Assembly (NCBI GenBank): GCA_009733575.1
Contig: ML769383.1
Location: forward strand, 124,001-188,000
DNA length: 64,000 nucleotides
Direction of reading: 5' to 3'
Origin: Gymnopus androsaceus JB14
Taxonomy: Eukaryota; Basidiomycota; Agaricomycetes; Agaricales; Omphalotaceae
The notes under the pieces were generated by a model, which searched no databases, was not told where the DNA came from, and saw nothing but the letters and a program-made list of their open reading frames with translations. The translations under genes were made by a program, and so were the position numbers. The number at the start of each line of letters is the position of its first letter. The stretch's first letter is position 1. Shown here piece after piece: positions 22,283-34,014 of this stretch.

Positions 22283-24130
22283 TCATTCGCTCTCTTTCGC
22301 TTTTACAAACGTGATCTCGCGCTCAAGCGCGTTTTTCAACTCACTCGCTTGTTCTTCCGTCTTGGTACGAACATTATATGTCTGCGACGAACCGTTACCT
22401 TCGTGACCAACAAACATGACCGCCTTCTTGTTCAGCGTAGGTTTAAGACCATTGTAGATGTTGAAGTTCTGAAAGAGTCGGATAAGCATTTTATCAAGTG
22501 GACCCGAAACGATTCTTCACTCACAATAATGATCTTCCCCGTGTTGCTGTTCCGCAAAAGGAGACGCCGTTGACCGGTTTCCTTGTGTTTTTTCAATCGT
22601 AGAATGCCTGTACCCAAGTCTGCCCACGTTCCTTCATTCATTCTAAATGCCTTTGACCGAATTGAATGAACCGTTTCTTCTCCTTCTTCTCCTTCACCTT
22701 CTTCATCGTGCGGGTTCTGCCCAAAGGAAAATCCCGATCCTTCGTTTCCTTCAGACGGTTGAATCGCATGGGTAGCAGGAGCCTCGCCTGCATCTGTTGG
22801 CTCAAGCTCCTTAACATTTGTTGTATCCTTCGCAAAAGAAAAGGCAGATGTATTATTATCTGACTTTGTAGGACTTCCAAACCCGAACCCGACTGGGTTG
22901 CCAATGCTTCCCGCAGAGGCACTTGCCTTTGCACCTCCTCCAAACCCTCCGAACCCACCGAGTTTGGGTGGAGAACCAAAGGGAGAGCTTGTTGAGGGGG
23001 TTTTAAAGGAAGATGATCCGAATGGATTGGATGCTGTGGAAGCACCGAAAGGGCTAGAGGTGGATCCAGAGGCTGATGGCGCGGCAAAACTCAAGGTGGA
23101 CGAAGAAGATGGGGGATTTGAGCTAAAAACGTTCGTAGTAGGCTCAGAGGGTTTGGATGCGCTTTCGGTGGATTTCGAGGAAGAAGCGAGGGATGCCGCA
23201 GGAGGGAAAGAAAATGCGGATGCGCTCGTAGACGGGAAGGAGAATGGAGAAGAGGATTTGGCGGCGGCCGAGTCTAACTTTGGCGTAAAGCCGCTACCTA
23301 ATGGAGGTGCGGTCGATGAAGAAGCTAGTGTTTCGCCAAACCCAGAGAAAGAGGCAGGTGGAGTGGGCATGGAGAAGGAAGTTACGCTGGCAGTGGAGAG
23401 AGACGAAGAACTAGACTTTTTATGAGACTTTTCGTCGTATTCTTTCTGCACACTGCCCCGTAGTGTTTTATATCGTTCCAGCAAGGAAGCGATATCCGTA
23501 AAAGGATCTTTTTCTACCGCCTTGGTGATGGCGGAAAGGATGGAAGCGTTGAGTCCCCTTAGGGACTTGAAGTAGTCAACAGCAACATCTCCTTCAGACT
23601 CCACGTCAGGCAGAGTCGGTTCAGACGTGAGAGGCGCTGGTCTGGAGGAGGAGGAAGTGCCTAACAAATCGCTAAAAGTCTTTGCAGCGCTGGACGCTGT
23701 TGAAGTCACGGCTGGCTTTGCGAATGGATTTGACGTGGAGGGCGAAGCGGAGAAGGGGGAGGTAGAGGGAAAAGGTGAAGGCGAAGCTGGAGGTGTGAAA
23801 ACGCCAGCATCTTTAGACGAAGCTCCGAATCCTGTAAAGCCTGTAAATCTTTGCTGTGGTTCTGAGGAGGGTGAGCTGGTCACAGAAGCACTAGATCTTT
23901 TGGGCAACGGTTTCAATCTGCATTACAATTAAGAATATTGAGTGTTGAGAAACAGTGAAGCATACTTTCTAGTTGCCAACACCGCATCGTCAGCTTTCCT
24001 CATGCCAGTTTCTCCTTCATAATCCGAGTCTTCCTGGGCGACGCGAGTTGGAATACTTGAAAATACAACAGAAAAATCCGCGTACCTCTTCGCCGTCTTT
24101 AATAAGTTGCTTTTCAGCACCTCTTTTCAT
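22283..24130 (-). CDS. NUP2: Nucleoporin Nup50/Nup2 with Ran-binding domain
   Basis: Mobile basket nucleoporin that helps release cargo from importin-alpha and binds RanGTP. The start at 24130 gives MKRGAEKQLIKDGEE, then EDSDYEGETGMRKADDAVLA, the Nup50-type importin-alpha-binding N-terminus, across two small introns. A large exon carries FG-type repeats (FTGFTGFGAS, GFGFGSPTK, FSFGQNPHD) in a Ser/Pro/Ala-rich region, plus a helical block DVAVDYFKSLRGLNASILSA. The C-terminal RanBP1-like domain reads IRSKAFRMNEGTWADLGTGI, RQRRLLLRNSNTGKIII-type strands, and FNIYNGLKPTLNKKAVMFVG. Stop at 22283-22285. The single long middle exon has no frame break. The Gly/Pro repeats create long open frames on the opposite strand that are shadows. 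Confidence 0.9.
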
Positions 24131-24530
24131 CGTTGAACAACGCGTGCGTTCAACGTGAGTTGTACCAAAAACGTGCCAACTGCGCGAAAAACAAGCAAGT
24201 GATCAACAGCCACAAACACAAATTTGATTCAAGTAGCTATCAAGTAGCTACATATCTATTGAAACATTGAACAAAGCATGTATCTCACTGGGAAAGCTTC
24301 CAAAGGAGAATAGTTTTTGGATAAAATAATAATAACCAAATCAACCAAGACTTTCTCATTTAAAAGCCATCGGTGTTTGAAGGCCACTGTGGCAAGCCCA
24401 TAGCTTGGAGAGAAAGAGAACTATAACACACGCAGAACACTGTGAATGACTGACCGATCTTCGTCCTATGCGAAAGAGCTTTGGCAGCAGATACCAGTTG
24501 CGCAGAGGGACTGCAATTGTGGGCGTCGAG

Positions 24531-25551
24531 TACATAATACATTCCTTCCCCGTGTCGGTTACTCGACCATCAGCTCGGACCCATAGGAAGGGTTTAGAGG
24601 GCAGTGGTGATCACGGAGATGAAGATATTTTCGAAAAAAGCGATAACGCCGAGGAATCAGTAATAATAACTCGATTCCCTTCAAAAAAAACCTGTCCGCT
24701 TTCAGCCTCCTTCCCAGGCTTCGGGACTTCACGGTCCGTTTGAGCCGAATTAGAAAAGATACCTGTCCCTACGCCTGGCGGATTACGGTGCGTGTCTTGT
24801 TTGGCTCCAATATAAAAAAAGTTTCGTACACGGCACGCTAAAGCGCTGAAGCCAAACAAGGCACGCGGCGCAATCCGCCAGGCGTAGGGACAGGTATCTT
24901 TTCTAATTCGGCTCAAACGGACCGTGAAGTCCCGAAGCCTGGGAAGGAGGCTGGTCCGCTTTGTGAGTTTACAGTGTGAATAAGTACTGATTGTCGGAAA
25001 TCGAGGCTGAGAGACGCTGGCAGTACTTGCATGGATTACGTTTAGAGGCGACGTCGGCGGAGCACATCTCTACCAAACGGAGTAGCCATAGAGCATCGCT
25101 GCGCAGAGGACATCATCATATGCAGAAGATGATCCAAGTTTCGACAGGACTGAGCGCAAAAGGTCACGGTTGAGAGGCAGTTTCCTGGTTTGCTCTTGAG
25201 GCGTTTGCACCCTTCTAGCGTGCGAGAAACAAGGTCTAAACGCCTGATTTTGCGGATGTCGGGGAACAAGTGCTCGAGTTGGTTGCAAATCCCAGAGAGA
25301 TAGGTGTCAACAGATCTGGGTTCACCACCTCGCTAGGCAGGTTCCGTGCAAGTACGCTCGCATCGCTTTGGTTTTTCCTTACTGATTAGACTTCAGTAAT
25401 CCCTTAGGATTGAATCCTACTGATCAGTTCAGTACACCTTGGTATTAGGCAACAAAGCCAGGAGGGCCCGCGTGTATTTGGAGACGCTCCGAAGTGGGTA
25501 AAGAGGAGAGAGTGTGAAAAGAAGGTGAGGCTGGATGACATTTAGATAGGA
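24531..25551. other. Unrelated ~1-kb insert within the pseudogene
   Basis: Sequence between the two MGA2-like blocks has no counterpart in the parent. It contains the small transposon at 24703-24953. On the minus strand near 25,040-25,330 are remnants resembling the leucine-rich part of an F-box protein (ICNQLEHLFPDIRKIRRLDL), with stops in all frames. I see no terminal repeats bounding the whole insert. Confidence 0.5.
24703..24953. mobile_element. MITE with long TIRs, Mutator-like
   Basis: A 251-bp palindromic element. The outer 82 bp of each end (24703-24784 and 24872-24953) are perfect inverted repeats beginning CAGCCTCCTTCCCAGGCTTC. Similarity continues inward at 18 of 22 positions, giving TIRs of 104 bp, with a loop of about 43 bp. 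The 9-mer GTCCGCTTT flanks both ends directly (24694-24702 and 24954-24962), a perfect target-site duplication. Long TIRs plus a 9-bp duplication point to the Mutator (MULE) superfamily. It is too short to code, so it is non-autonomous. The perfect outer repeats suggest fairly recent insertion. Confidence 0.88.
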
Positions 25552-26021
25552 TGTTCAGTGTTCAACCGCAGTGTCGATCGACTTTAAAAGTTGACAGTGA
25601 AACTCTCAAGGTCTTCACTTTCAAGGTCTTCACTTTCTCCGGCACGAGGGAATGTAGATCACGGGTACTTAGCGGTAGCGGACGCCAACGAGAGTTGCAT
25701 CCGTGTCCGTTAGTTGACGGTACTGTTCGCCAGCACCGACGACATGCATCGCGAAGTTCTTGGCATCGACCGACAACTTGTTTGCTTCTGGTGCTAGTTC
25801 CATTCTGAAGGGGAAAAAAATAGATTTTACAATGAAAAGATAACAAAAACGACATACAGCGCTTTATCCGATTATTATGTCCGTTCCATTCAAGGGTGCA
25901 GCACCGGAAGACGATGAAAGCGAAAAAAGTTTGACGTCGGAATATGGTTCTGAAGGGTCCAAGGTCGGATTTATCCGTCGGACATTTCGGATGGCAGCCG
26001 AACCTTTAGGGGCTTCTTCCC

Positions 26022-26627
26022 ATGTCTCAATCCAACTTCAACCCTCTTGAACGTCGAGAATGGCAGAGTAGGACCGATAGACTTCAACATAACCTTCGTC
26101 TAGACTTACTTAGACGGGGCTGGCGTAGCTATCCCGAGGTGCAAGAACGGTTTCATCGTGCCTTGGAAAAGTGAGCGGCGAGCGCATTGAATGGCTTTGG
26201 TGCTGAACTTTATTTCCATAGTATCCAGATTGCAATTGAACGAACGGATATGATTTACCACTCACAAACATATCCGAGCCTCATCAAAAACTGGATATTC
26301 CGGACGAGCTACCGCGAATACGAAATGTGTTTCCAACGTTTGGTGGAAGAATCGGAGGTACTTTTCCAACACATTGTTGTGTTAATCTCGCTAATGAATA
26401 GACAGGTCTTTGCCGAATCGTGTGACGAATACGAGCAAGACCATCCAGAGCTGTCTCATACTTTTCCTAAAACATATGCAACAACTCGGGGAAGGGCAGG
26501 CAGGCACTGTCAGATTGACATTACGGTAGGGGGGAGCTCAGTTGATATCAAAGTGCAAGGGGAAGGCAGCGTAGACATCAGGGTGAAGCAGAGACCCGTG
26601 GTATCACCACCTCCTTATGTTCCTTAA
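26022..26627 (+). CDS. Small protein of unknown function
   Basis: I do not recognise it. The ATG at 26022 (MSQSNFNPLERREWQSRTDR) gives three exons that splice cleanly: LHRALEK-type end / IQIAIERTDMIYHSQTYPSL / VFAESCDEYEQDHPELSHTF. Total about 155 residues. It is rich in charged and aromatic residues, with no signal peptide or membrane segment. The C-terminus has two near-repeats, GGSSVDIKVQGEG and GSVDIRVKQRP, before PPPYVP. Two introns with standard borders (GTGAGC...ATAG, GTACTT...ACAG) preserve the frame, which argues for a real gene. It sits between the MGA2-like gene and its broken copy. Confidence 0.55.
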
Positions 26628-26916
26628 TATTTGGTCCTTGGGAGACTCATCTCATGTATTTAATGATATACAATTTTGACGCAAGTTACTCAACTCCGAA
26701 CTCTGCGAAACAAATTGGATTGAACATAAAAGAATAACTACAGTATCTATTGAAACATTGAACAAACATTTTGTATAAGTTACATGCCCGAAATTCCTCC
26801 CTACTCTGGATCCAGCTGGAAAAAACAAACAGACAAGCTTCCAAACGAGAATAGTCCCCTCTAATACTCATAGTGCACTACGTAGGATAAAATAAAATAG
26901 ATGGACCTGTACTAAA

Positions 26917-29900
26917 TCAATAGCCCAAGACTTTCTTAAAAGCCATCGGTGTTCTAAATGCGCGAATAACAAACTGAAGGCCACTATGGCAAGCCCATAT
27001 CAAAGAGACTGGAGAGAAAGAGAATTAGACAGCACGCAAAGCACGGCGAATGACTAAAACTCACTCATTAAAATGGGCAGCCAGAAAAGCAAAAGCATTC
27101 GATCGTCTACAAGGAACTTGGTTAGAAAAGACCATATATATAACACCGAGACGACTCACGTTTCTTCTGCTGTAGTTTGGGTTGATATGCATACGCCTTC
27201 ACCTCCTGGTCTGTCACTGGAACAGTGTTATAATCGAACCGTCTACGCGTATCCTGAACTAGACGAGATCCAGACGGTATCGGAGGCGAAGTTGTTGTCT
27301 CCGATTCAGGCGCTACATCGGACGTGGAGGTTGTCGAGGCTGCTTCCACAACAGCCCCAGACGCTCGAGGCGTATACTGAGGCGGTGGTGGCATTTCCGT
27401 GGCTTGCCAAGGCGCAAGAGCCAACCATTTCTCCCATAATGCTCTCCACTCCTGTGCAGCCTTGAATGGCACCGCAAGTGCTGTACCAGTAGGATCTGCG
27501 TCACCCTGTGGATTTTCAGCGCCTCCTTCACGTTGTTCACTATTGAACCATCCTGGGAGGAGGGGCACGGCTACGGGGAACACCATAGGGAATTGATTCT
27601 GAAGTTGATGGAGAGCTTCCCATGGCACGGCAGGTACACCTGGGAGGAGGGGGAACTGGGGTAATTGAGGAGCACCTGGTAGCTGGGCCATGGTACGCTG
27701 GAGCATATCAATAAACGATAAAGCTTGTTTCTCATCCGCGGCTTCCTTCTCATTTCCATCGGGAGTGGCTGCAGCAGGTACATTGGAAGCACGACGAGAA
27801 TGAAGTCCCTTGAGTTCCTCGCGAGAGGCTTTTCGAGAAGCAGCTCTCGATCGTCGGGCACGTTTATCTACCTTGACTCGTCGACTCTGCGGTTCCTCTG
27901 CTTCCTCTTCCGCATCACCCCATTCCGCCTCTTCGTCGTCAGAAACAGCAAACTCCCGCGCCTCCGAGAATCTCTTCCAAAATCTCCTCAAAATTGATCT
28001 CCTTACCGACTTCTTCTGCCGTCTTCCCAAGAGCATTAACGATTTCATGATCTGCCCCTGCTCGCAACAATGTCGCAACACAATCCTTGGATCCAGCCAT
28101 AGCCGCAAAGTGCAGCGCAGTGTACCCATTCCGATCCCTCATATCGAAATCGATCCCATGGAGGACAAGGAATTCGACAATGCTTCCATAGCCTAGGAAA
28201 GCAGCGAGGTGCAACAAGGACTGACCGCTCTTCGTCCTATGCGAAAGAGCTTTGGCAGCAGATACCAGTTGCGCAGAGGGATGCTCAACCGGAGTGTCGA
28301 TCAACTTTAAAAAGTTGAACAATGAGACTCTCAAAGTCTTCACTTTCGCCAGCGCGGAGGAGCATGAGGGAGCGTAGATCACGAGTAGCGGTAGCAGACG
28401 CCAACGACGCGGTGGACAGTTGCATCATATTGCTGCCGTGTCCGTTGGAGTTTTGCGAGTCGGCGCCTTCGCCAGCACCGACAATACGCATAGCGACGTT
28501 CTTGGCATCTTCAATCTTTCCGGTCATTTTGAGACCGACAACTTGTAGTGCTAGTTCCATTCTGAAAAAGAGATCAGTTTACAGTAATGAAAGGATAACA
28601 AGAACGACATACAGTGCTCTATCTGATTCATCTGAATAGGTAAAGAACGACGGAGGCTGTTCTTCCACCTTGGGGAAACCTTCAAACCAGACAGACACCA
28701 TGCCAGCGGTAGCTCTAGGTGGTAATATACACACTAACGTGTTATCACTCCATCGTTGAGTGGAGCTAGCTGGCATGTCACCGAATATGCAGTTAAATTG
28801 CAGGGTAGGATGAAAATTGGCACCAAGAACGGTGACTTCGATCCCACCATGTGTCGGACCGCAATTTGGTATGAGCCGGTGGATAGTGGGCATTGATAGA
28901 GTAAGTTCTACCTGCGGCGGAGAAAACAGGAAAGGTAGAGAAGAGGGTGCGGTATTCATCAGCGTTGAGGGTGCTACTCCAATCTGCGGTGCTGGAGCAA
29001 CAAGCGGTGGATTGGAGAAAAGGTCTTCAAAGTTTGCACCTTCGGGTAACATGGGGATGTCGAGGTTCATATCGAGAGGTGTTGTTAAAGTATCAGGAGA
29101 GGATTCCGATTCTTGTGAGACATATTGGAGAGATGGGACTTCGGAGGGAATAGTTGGTTCTGTAGAGGGAGCATGGGACGGAGGTGAGGGTGCAGAGGAA
29201 GCAGATACGGTCTCTGAGGGAGCGCTGGATGCAACGCTAGCTTCTCTGGAGCCTCTGTTTGGCTTTGCTGATGAATCGTACGGCTTCGCCCTTTTCTTTC
29301 CACCGACCGCGTCATTCTTCCGCTTGGAAGGCGCTTTCTTGGCAGCGGGAGCCTCTGGAGTTGGAATCCCAGTCTGACACCAATCGTAAGGTTGCAAATC
29401 TGCGTGCTTGGTAGTGCCAGAGGTCGTCTTATGATCATCTGTGATCATGATAGGACTCGAACTTCCGATCCCCACCGTACGTCCTGCAGAGTCCATCATG
29501 GCAAGGTTGACATTGAAACCTGTCTTTTCGCGGTGATGACGGCAGTAGCAGGTTATTCGCAGAGGGAGAACGGCAGAGCCTGTTGAAAAATCAATGACTT
29601 CGGAACAGTTGAACTGAATGATACTACTAGTATCTTCCAGTTGACTCTTTTTCGCGGGACTGTTGGGATCATCAGGAGAATCGGAATCTGAGCGCGCGGG
29701 CCTTACACGTGCGGCTATTTTCTTTGCCACACGTTTAGCCTGAAGGAAGGATTAGACAAATGACATAGAAGCGCGATGAGAAACAAAACGTGCCTCCCGA
29801 GTCTGGCAGCTTGAACAGCAGAGGACACGATTATGAGGGGAGGTTGCACACGAAACGCCGACAGTGAGATAGAGCATATCCTGCGGGTCAGGGTCTGAAT

Positions 29901-30599
29901 GATATTTATTTGATGAGAAAGGAACCAACGTAAAGATGATAATACTCACCTATCTTTCCCTGCTTGCGTGTGCGTTTCTTGGTTGCAGTGCCTGGAGGAA
30001 GTTTAAGCCATTTCCAAGAACCAACACGGTTGTAGGATGAGGGGCCAGTAGAAGAACTTGGGTCAGCGAGATCGATGATTACGCGGACCTGCGTCTCGAC
30101 GCGGGACTTTGTACCGTTTTCTGGAAGGCTAGGAAACATGATAGGTAGACTAGAGAAATGTAAGGTTACATTAAACTAGACCAGAGGAATAATACATACT
30201 TGTAACATGAATCCTTTAAAGGATGAACGACTTTATGGTTTCGAGAGGGGTGCTCTGGCTTGCGAGGATGGACGACGGGAGAAGGTACGGGTTTAGACAT
30301 AGAGCTGAGAAAAGTTACGGCGGTGGGATTTTGAAGGGGTTTTGGATCGGAGAGAGACTGAGGCCTGGTTTGGATGTTAGAATCGGAAAAAGGATACCTA
30401 AAGGAGAGACGAACTCTTCGTAGGCATGTTGCTCGATAAGATCGTCAAGCTGAAGCATCTGAGAGTCCTCAGACTTGAGAAGGCGATTCCACGAAGAATC
30501 TGGAGAACTCTGATACCATGAAGGCTGGTCGAGGTCAACGTCGACAGGGTCGGAAGGAGTAGGGGGAGATGGAGAACGAGAGGCTGAGGATGATGACAT
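26917..30599 (-). CDS. MGA2: Mga2/Spt23-like membrane-tethered transcription factor
   Basis: ER-anchored activator released by ubiquitin-dependent processing in yeast to induce OLE1-type desaturases; here by homology. The ATG at 30599 (MSSSSASRSPSPPTP). An N-terminal DNA-binding-type region (LYLTVGVSCATSPHNRVLCC, VLPLRITCYCRHHREKTGFN) is followed by a Ser/Pro linker. An IPT/TIG domain follows (IPNCGPTHGGIEVTVLGANF, QRWSDNTLVCILPPR). Then ankyrin repeats (SLLHLAAFLGYGSIVEFLVL, GYTALHFAAMAGSKDCVATL) and an acidic/basic linker. The C-terminal hydrophobic anchor splices as HDRMLLLFWLPILM / ISLIWACHSGLQFVI, ending MAFKKVLGY at 26917. Two frame breaks sit in A-runs (28309-28313, 27979-27982); the pseudogene copy keeps the shorter run at the first. 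Confidence 0.85.
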
Positions 30600-30756
30600 G
30601 TTTATTAGCTGCCCCAAAAAGTTGGGCGGAAGAAGAATTTAATACGGGCCAATAATGTTAAATGTAGTTCAAGTGGTAAAAGGATGATGTGGGGGGCGCC
30701 AAAGAAAAGGATCAAAGTCTTGCCGAGATACTGTAGCTAACATACAACCTCCTCTG

Positions 30757-32787
30757 ATGCTAGCAGCATGGAAAGCAAACCGCCAATTGCCTAATGTTCG
30801 CTCTTTTTCTTCCAAAGCATCTCTGCTAACCATCCTCCACAAAACTTCCAATCTACTCCCTCGAATTCTTCCAAATTCAACCTCTTGGATTGAACCTTCT
30901 TCTTCTTCTCCTCCACCAGCCCGGATACTCAGTATGATTCCTTGCTCACATCATTGGGCTTCTACTCAAATCATCGAGCAGTTTGTGGTACAGATAAATA
31001 TGCAGCCACCGAGGAACTCGTAACGGCTCTGTTAGAGCAGCCTTTTCTCTCCGATGATTCTATAAACCGATCCTTGCAAACGCGTTGGGAGGCGCGTAAA
31101 GACCGTAAAATTACCATTGCGTACGTTCTCCAGCTCAATCTAACCCTTGTACTTACACGCTTGTAGATACGGCAAAGATGTCAAATGGCAAGGCTCGACA
31201 CTCTTCATTCCTTCGTCCTTCCTTCGACAATTCCCATTTCCAATCGAAATCGAAGAATATGCCGCGGAATACAGTCCCGAGTCTCTACCAGAGGCGACTT
31301 GGACAACCGATGTTCCGCTCATCCTTTGTAACCCACTCACAACTCGCTTATCCTCCTTGCGCTTACCTTCCGAAAACCCAAACGCTCGTCTCGTCGTTAC
31401 TGGCAACTCCCTCGTCCCAGATGGAAATCCTCCAAATACTCTTTTCATCGATCCCCTCCGTGCTATCAACGGTCTTGCTGCCGTTCGTACAGACCCCACT
31501 TCACCACTGAATATTCAACGGTATCAAGACGACTATGTTAGATCAAGAGTACCCACTCTCGCCTCCCACATCAAACAGTCATTGCTCACGCCTTCCGACA
31601 CGTCCTCTCCTCTTGAGCTGTTACAAACGCGTAGAGTGACCACTCAACTCACAGCAACACTTTAATGCTCTCGAAAGCGCGCTAAACTCTGCTCAGCGCG
31701 AAGCCGATGAGGCGCTAGTAGAGACAACTGCTTTGTCCGAGTTGGTCAAAGAGACGTATATCATGGAACGAGCCCAGGTTCTTGGCGTATCTGACTCCTC
31801 CAAGGAAGAAAGTCTTGTAACCAAAGCTATGACTTCCTCTTCCCGAAAGATGCAGGCGCATATGAACCGACTTTCATGGCTAAAGATGATCTCCCGTGTC
31901 GATGAGATCAACCTAGTCGTTAACAGACTCGTAGACGACGTATGGTGCAAAGACCTTGAACATCAGGTAGGGCTTGGTACCTGCGTTTACACGCTAAACT
32001 GATTCTTACTTTCGCATCCGTAGTTGATCTTCCAAAGCGGTCGTCTTACCAGTGTCCAGTACTCACTTTACAGAGAGAACGTCTCGCGTCCTGAGACTTC
32101 ACAACGCCTCCGTTCAACTCACCTATCCTCCGGAACCAGCTTCATCAAATAATAGAGTCGTAAGTGCTTCTTTGACCGACTATAATCATTCATTTACCCC
32201 ACCTCACATGCTAGCCCGTCCTGGCCACTAAAACCCAACACACTCACATCCCCAATCCACAAGCGACGCCTACAAATCGCAGAATACCCTACAACCCGTC
32301 TCCATCTAGCCGGACAACAAGCCGTTATAGGAATGGGCGCTTCATGTCTCTCCGGAATTGGAATTGCTTGGACAGGATGGCTGGGGTGGTTAACGGGATC
32401 AGGGGAAGGCTTGTTGGGGATTGTGGCTGTTGATGCTACGACGAGTATTGGCTTGGGGATGCTCACGGCGGTTGCGGGGATCCGTTGGGGTGTTGGGAGA
32501 TGGGAAAAGGCGAAGAAGATGTGGTGGGCTGATTGGAATCGCATTGGGGAGGGATTGGAGAGGGATTTGGTGGTATGTCTTTGATTGGGGTACTTTTTGT
32601 TATTCGACTGACTTTTTTCGGGAAGGCTTCTTTGGATCATGCGTTAAAACACCATGTCTGCGCGTACCCGCTAAAAGCGCACGAGGGAGTCTCGGAGCTG
32701 GCACCGAAACGGCTAGAGGAGATTGTTGAACTGCGGTCGGAGCTGGAAAGTATACGAAAAGACTTTGACAAATTCAAAGACGTCTAG
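30757..32787 (+). CDS. Mitochondrial membrane protein, Mmc1-like
   Basis: Probably an inner-membrane protein of the Aspergillus Mmc1 type (role in mitochondrial shape; from memory, moderate trust). The ATG at 30757 starts a basic, Ser-rich presequence (MLAAWKANRQLPNVRSFSSK). A soluble domain follows (SLLTSLGFYSNHRAVCGTDK, TLFIPSSFLRQFPFPIEIEE). Then a helical stretch (NALESALNSAQREADEALVE) and the block SPIHKRRLQIAEYPTTRLHL. The C-terminus has two Gly/Trp-rich membrane segments (GASCLSGIGIAWTGWLGWLT and GLLGIVAVDATTSIGLGMLT) before a short coiled coil ending KDFDKFKDV. The frame breaks at about 30,930, 31,640 and 32,105 without obvious introns. The last codons recur at 42,640, the edge of a duplicated block. 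Confidence 0.6.
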
Positions 32788-33410
32788 GCTGTTGCCCGTG
32801 GTGGTACATTATACTTGAAAAAGCACAATATATTATATGTACAACTAGATCAGCTTTCATGAGCTAGTAAATGTGATCTTGGGTATGTATCATTCGCTAA
32901 TCGTATGTATTTATTTGCAGGAGGCTGGTGGGTTAGAAGGAGCTGGGTGAATGTATTATCTTCTTCATCGGGAAGCATCGCTCAATATACCACCACAAAA
33001 AACATGTAAATCCCATGAGTATCAACCCTGAGACTATTCGCCTGGAATCTCTCTACACAATGCAGCGAGTTGAACAGATCATCTCCTATGTTGAAGCAGA
33101 TATCAGTAGAATACAGTAGTGACAATGAAAAAGCATATTGGAGGAGTCTGTCGCTTAACGAGAATGGGAAAAGCTGGTGAAACCCAGAAATGCTACATAG
33201 GATTGCATTTTGATAAAGGTTAAGGCGGTGAATAGGTGTGTTAGGTGAGTAACTAAGCCAATACACCGGTCGGAGTCTAATGGGTAGGCCATAGTTTAAG
33301 GGTAATTGTACAGGATACACAAGCTTCAACAACCTGTGGAGAAACTTGCGCTTTTCTGCCATTTGGGCATTGGATCCAGAGAGTGGTCGTTGTGGCCGAG
33401 GTAACCATTG
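32735..33410. repeat. Left direct repeat bracketing ags1
   Basis: Matches 42,610-43,820 in the same orientation. The match begins inside the last about 50 bp of the Mmc1-like coding sequence (GACAAATTCAAAGACG...), runs through its 3' flank (TTATATGTACAACTAGATCA) and into a VanZ-like gene. Several internal deletions make it about half the length of the right copy. Confidence 0.82.
32788..33410 (-). pseudogene. Truncated VanZ-like gene copy
   Basis: Decayed copy of the gene at 42810-43779. The N-terminal exon is still legible on the minus strand (MAEKRKFLHRLLKLVYPVQL, then LPIRLRP), as are scattered intron and exon fragments (TTCGCCTGGAATCTCT, AATGAAAAAGCATAT). The core membrane exons are deleted or out of frame, so no functional product is expected. 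Confidence 0.8.
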
Positions 33411-34014
33411 TTATTGTTTTGAAGATGAACGTCTAGAGGCATCTAGAGGAAATGAAAGCGGAAGCAAGTACGTCATTTGATCGGACCGGGCAGCAGTAAT
33501 TTTGCCGACGGCTTTTCCGAGGCCCTAGCTTTTCTTCCATTCCATCGCCGCCAAATGTTGCATGATCATTCTCCATGTCAGAGACACAGAGCGTCAGAAT
33601 TCTGGTCTTGTTCTTCCCAAAATTTACGTCCCAAAATTCTCTGTAGAATGATACCAACTTGTTCAAGACTGCTGCCATTCCGAAGGCTATCAATGCGGCG
33701 GTAAGTATGTTTATTTTGAGCTTTCCATCCACTGCAATTATCTCTTTTTTAGCAATTCGGCCTACTGGGTCGCTACTGGGAGAATTTTAGAAGATCTTCG
33801 GCGATCCGTGGCCTAAAACCCACGAAGAACACGTTTTCAAGGCATAGACACGCGCCAAATCACACTAAGAAGGAAAGAAGTGGTCCAATCACGGAGAATC
33901 ATAGCTTTTGGACCCAGGCTTTGCCTCGCACGATTTTTCTTGATAAAATCAGGATCATGAGCGAAGCGTGGCCGACCTCACTTAGCTTTGCTTTTTACCT
34001 TTCCGTCGCCGCTA
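33411..34014. other. Upstream region of ags1
   Basis: About 600 bp before the ags1 ATG. It includes an intron-like segment (GTAAGTATG...TTTTTTAG, about 33,702-33,754), but the open frames on either side encode nothing I recognise. It may be a 5' untranslated intron of ags1 or chance. The promoter is presumably here. Confidence 0.35.

Larger units (their letters stand above)
24254..25880 (-). pseudogene. Broken partial copy of the MGA2/SPT23-like gene
   Basis: The left block (24,254-24,530) matches the 3' end of the neighbouring MGA2-like gene (about 26,743-27,060), including its last exon, and then jumps to 28,228-28,290. The right block (25,552-25,880) continues as a match to about 28,268-28,640. 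Order and orientation are collinear with the parent. Relative to the parent it lacks about 1.2 kb, carries about 1 kb of unrelated sequence between the blocks, and has many substitutions, indels and a 15-bp tandem repeat (25607-25636). No open frame survives. It is a decayed tandem duplicate. Confidence 0.85.

Noticed and set aside
22666..23932. Long open frames on the + strand opposite the nucleoporin
   Set aside because: They are mirror frames of the Ser/Pro/Gly-rich FG region; composition is the reverse-complement image and there are no conserved motifs.
27073..28196. Several + strand open frames across the MGA2-like gene
   Set aside because: The opposite strand carries clear ankyrin and linker coding sequence with matching introns.
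30560..30617. Longer N-terminus (MGQLIN) for the MGA2-like protein
   Set aside because: The extra codons precede the Ser-rich start typical of the family and are probably untranslated.
33433..33732. Minus-strand frame with a possible membrane helix upstream of ags1
   Set aside because: No family resemblance, no supporting introns, and overlaps the intron-like segment on the other strand.
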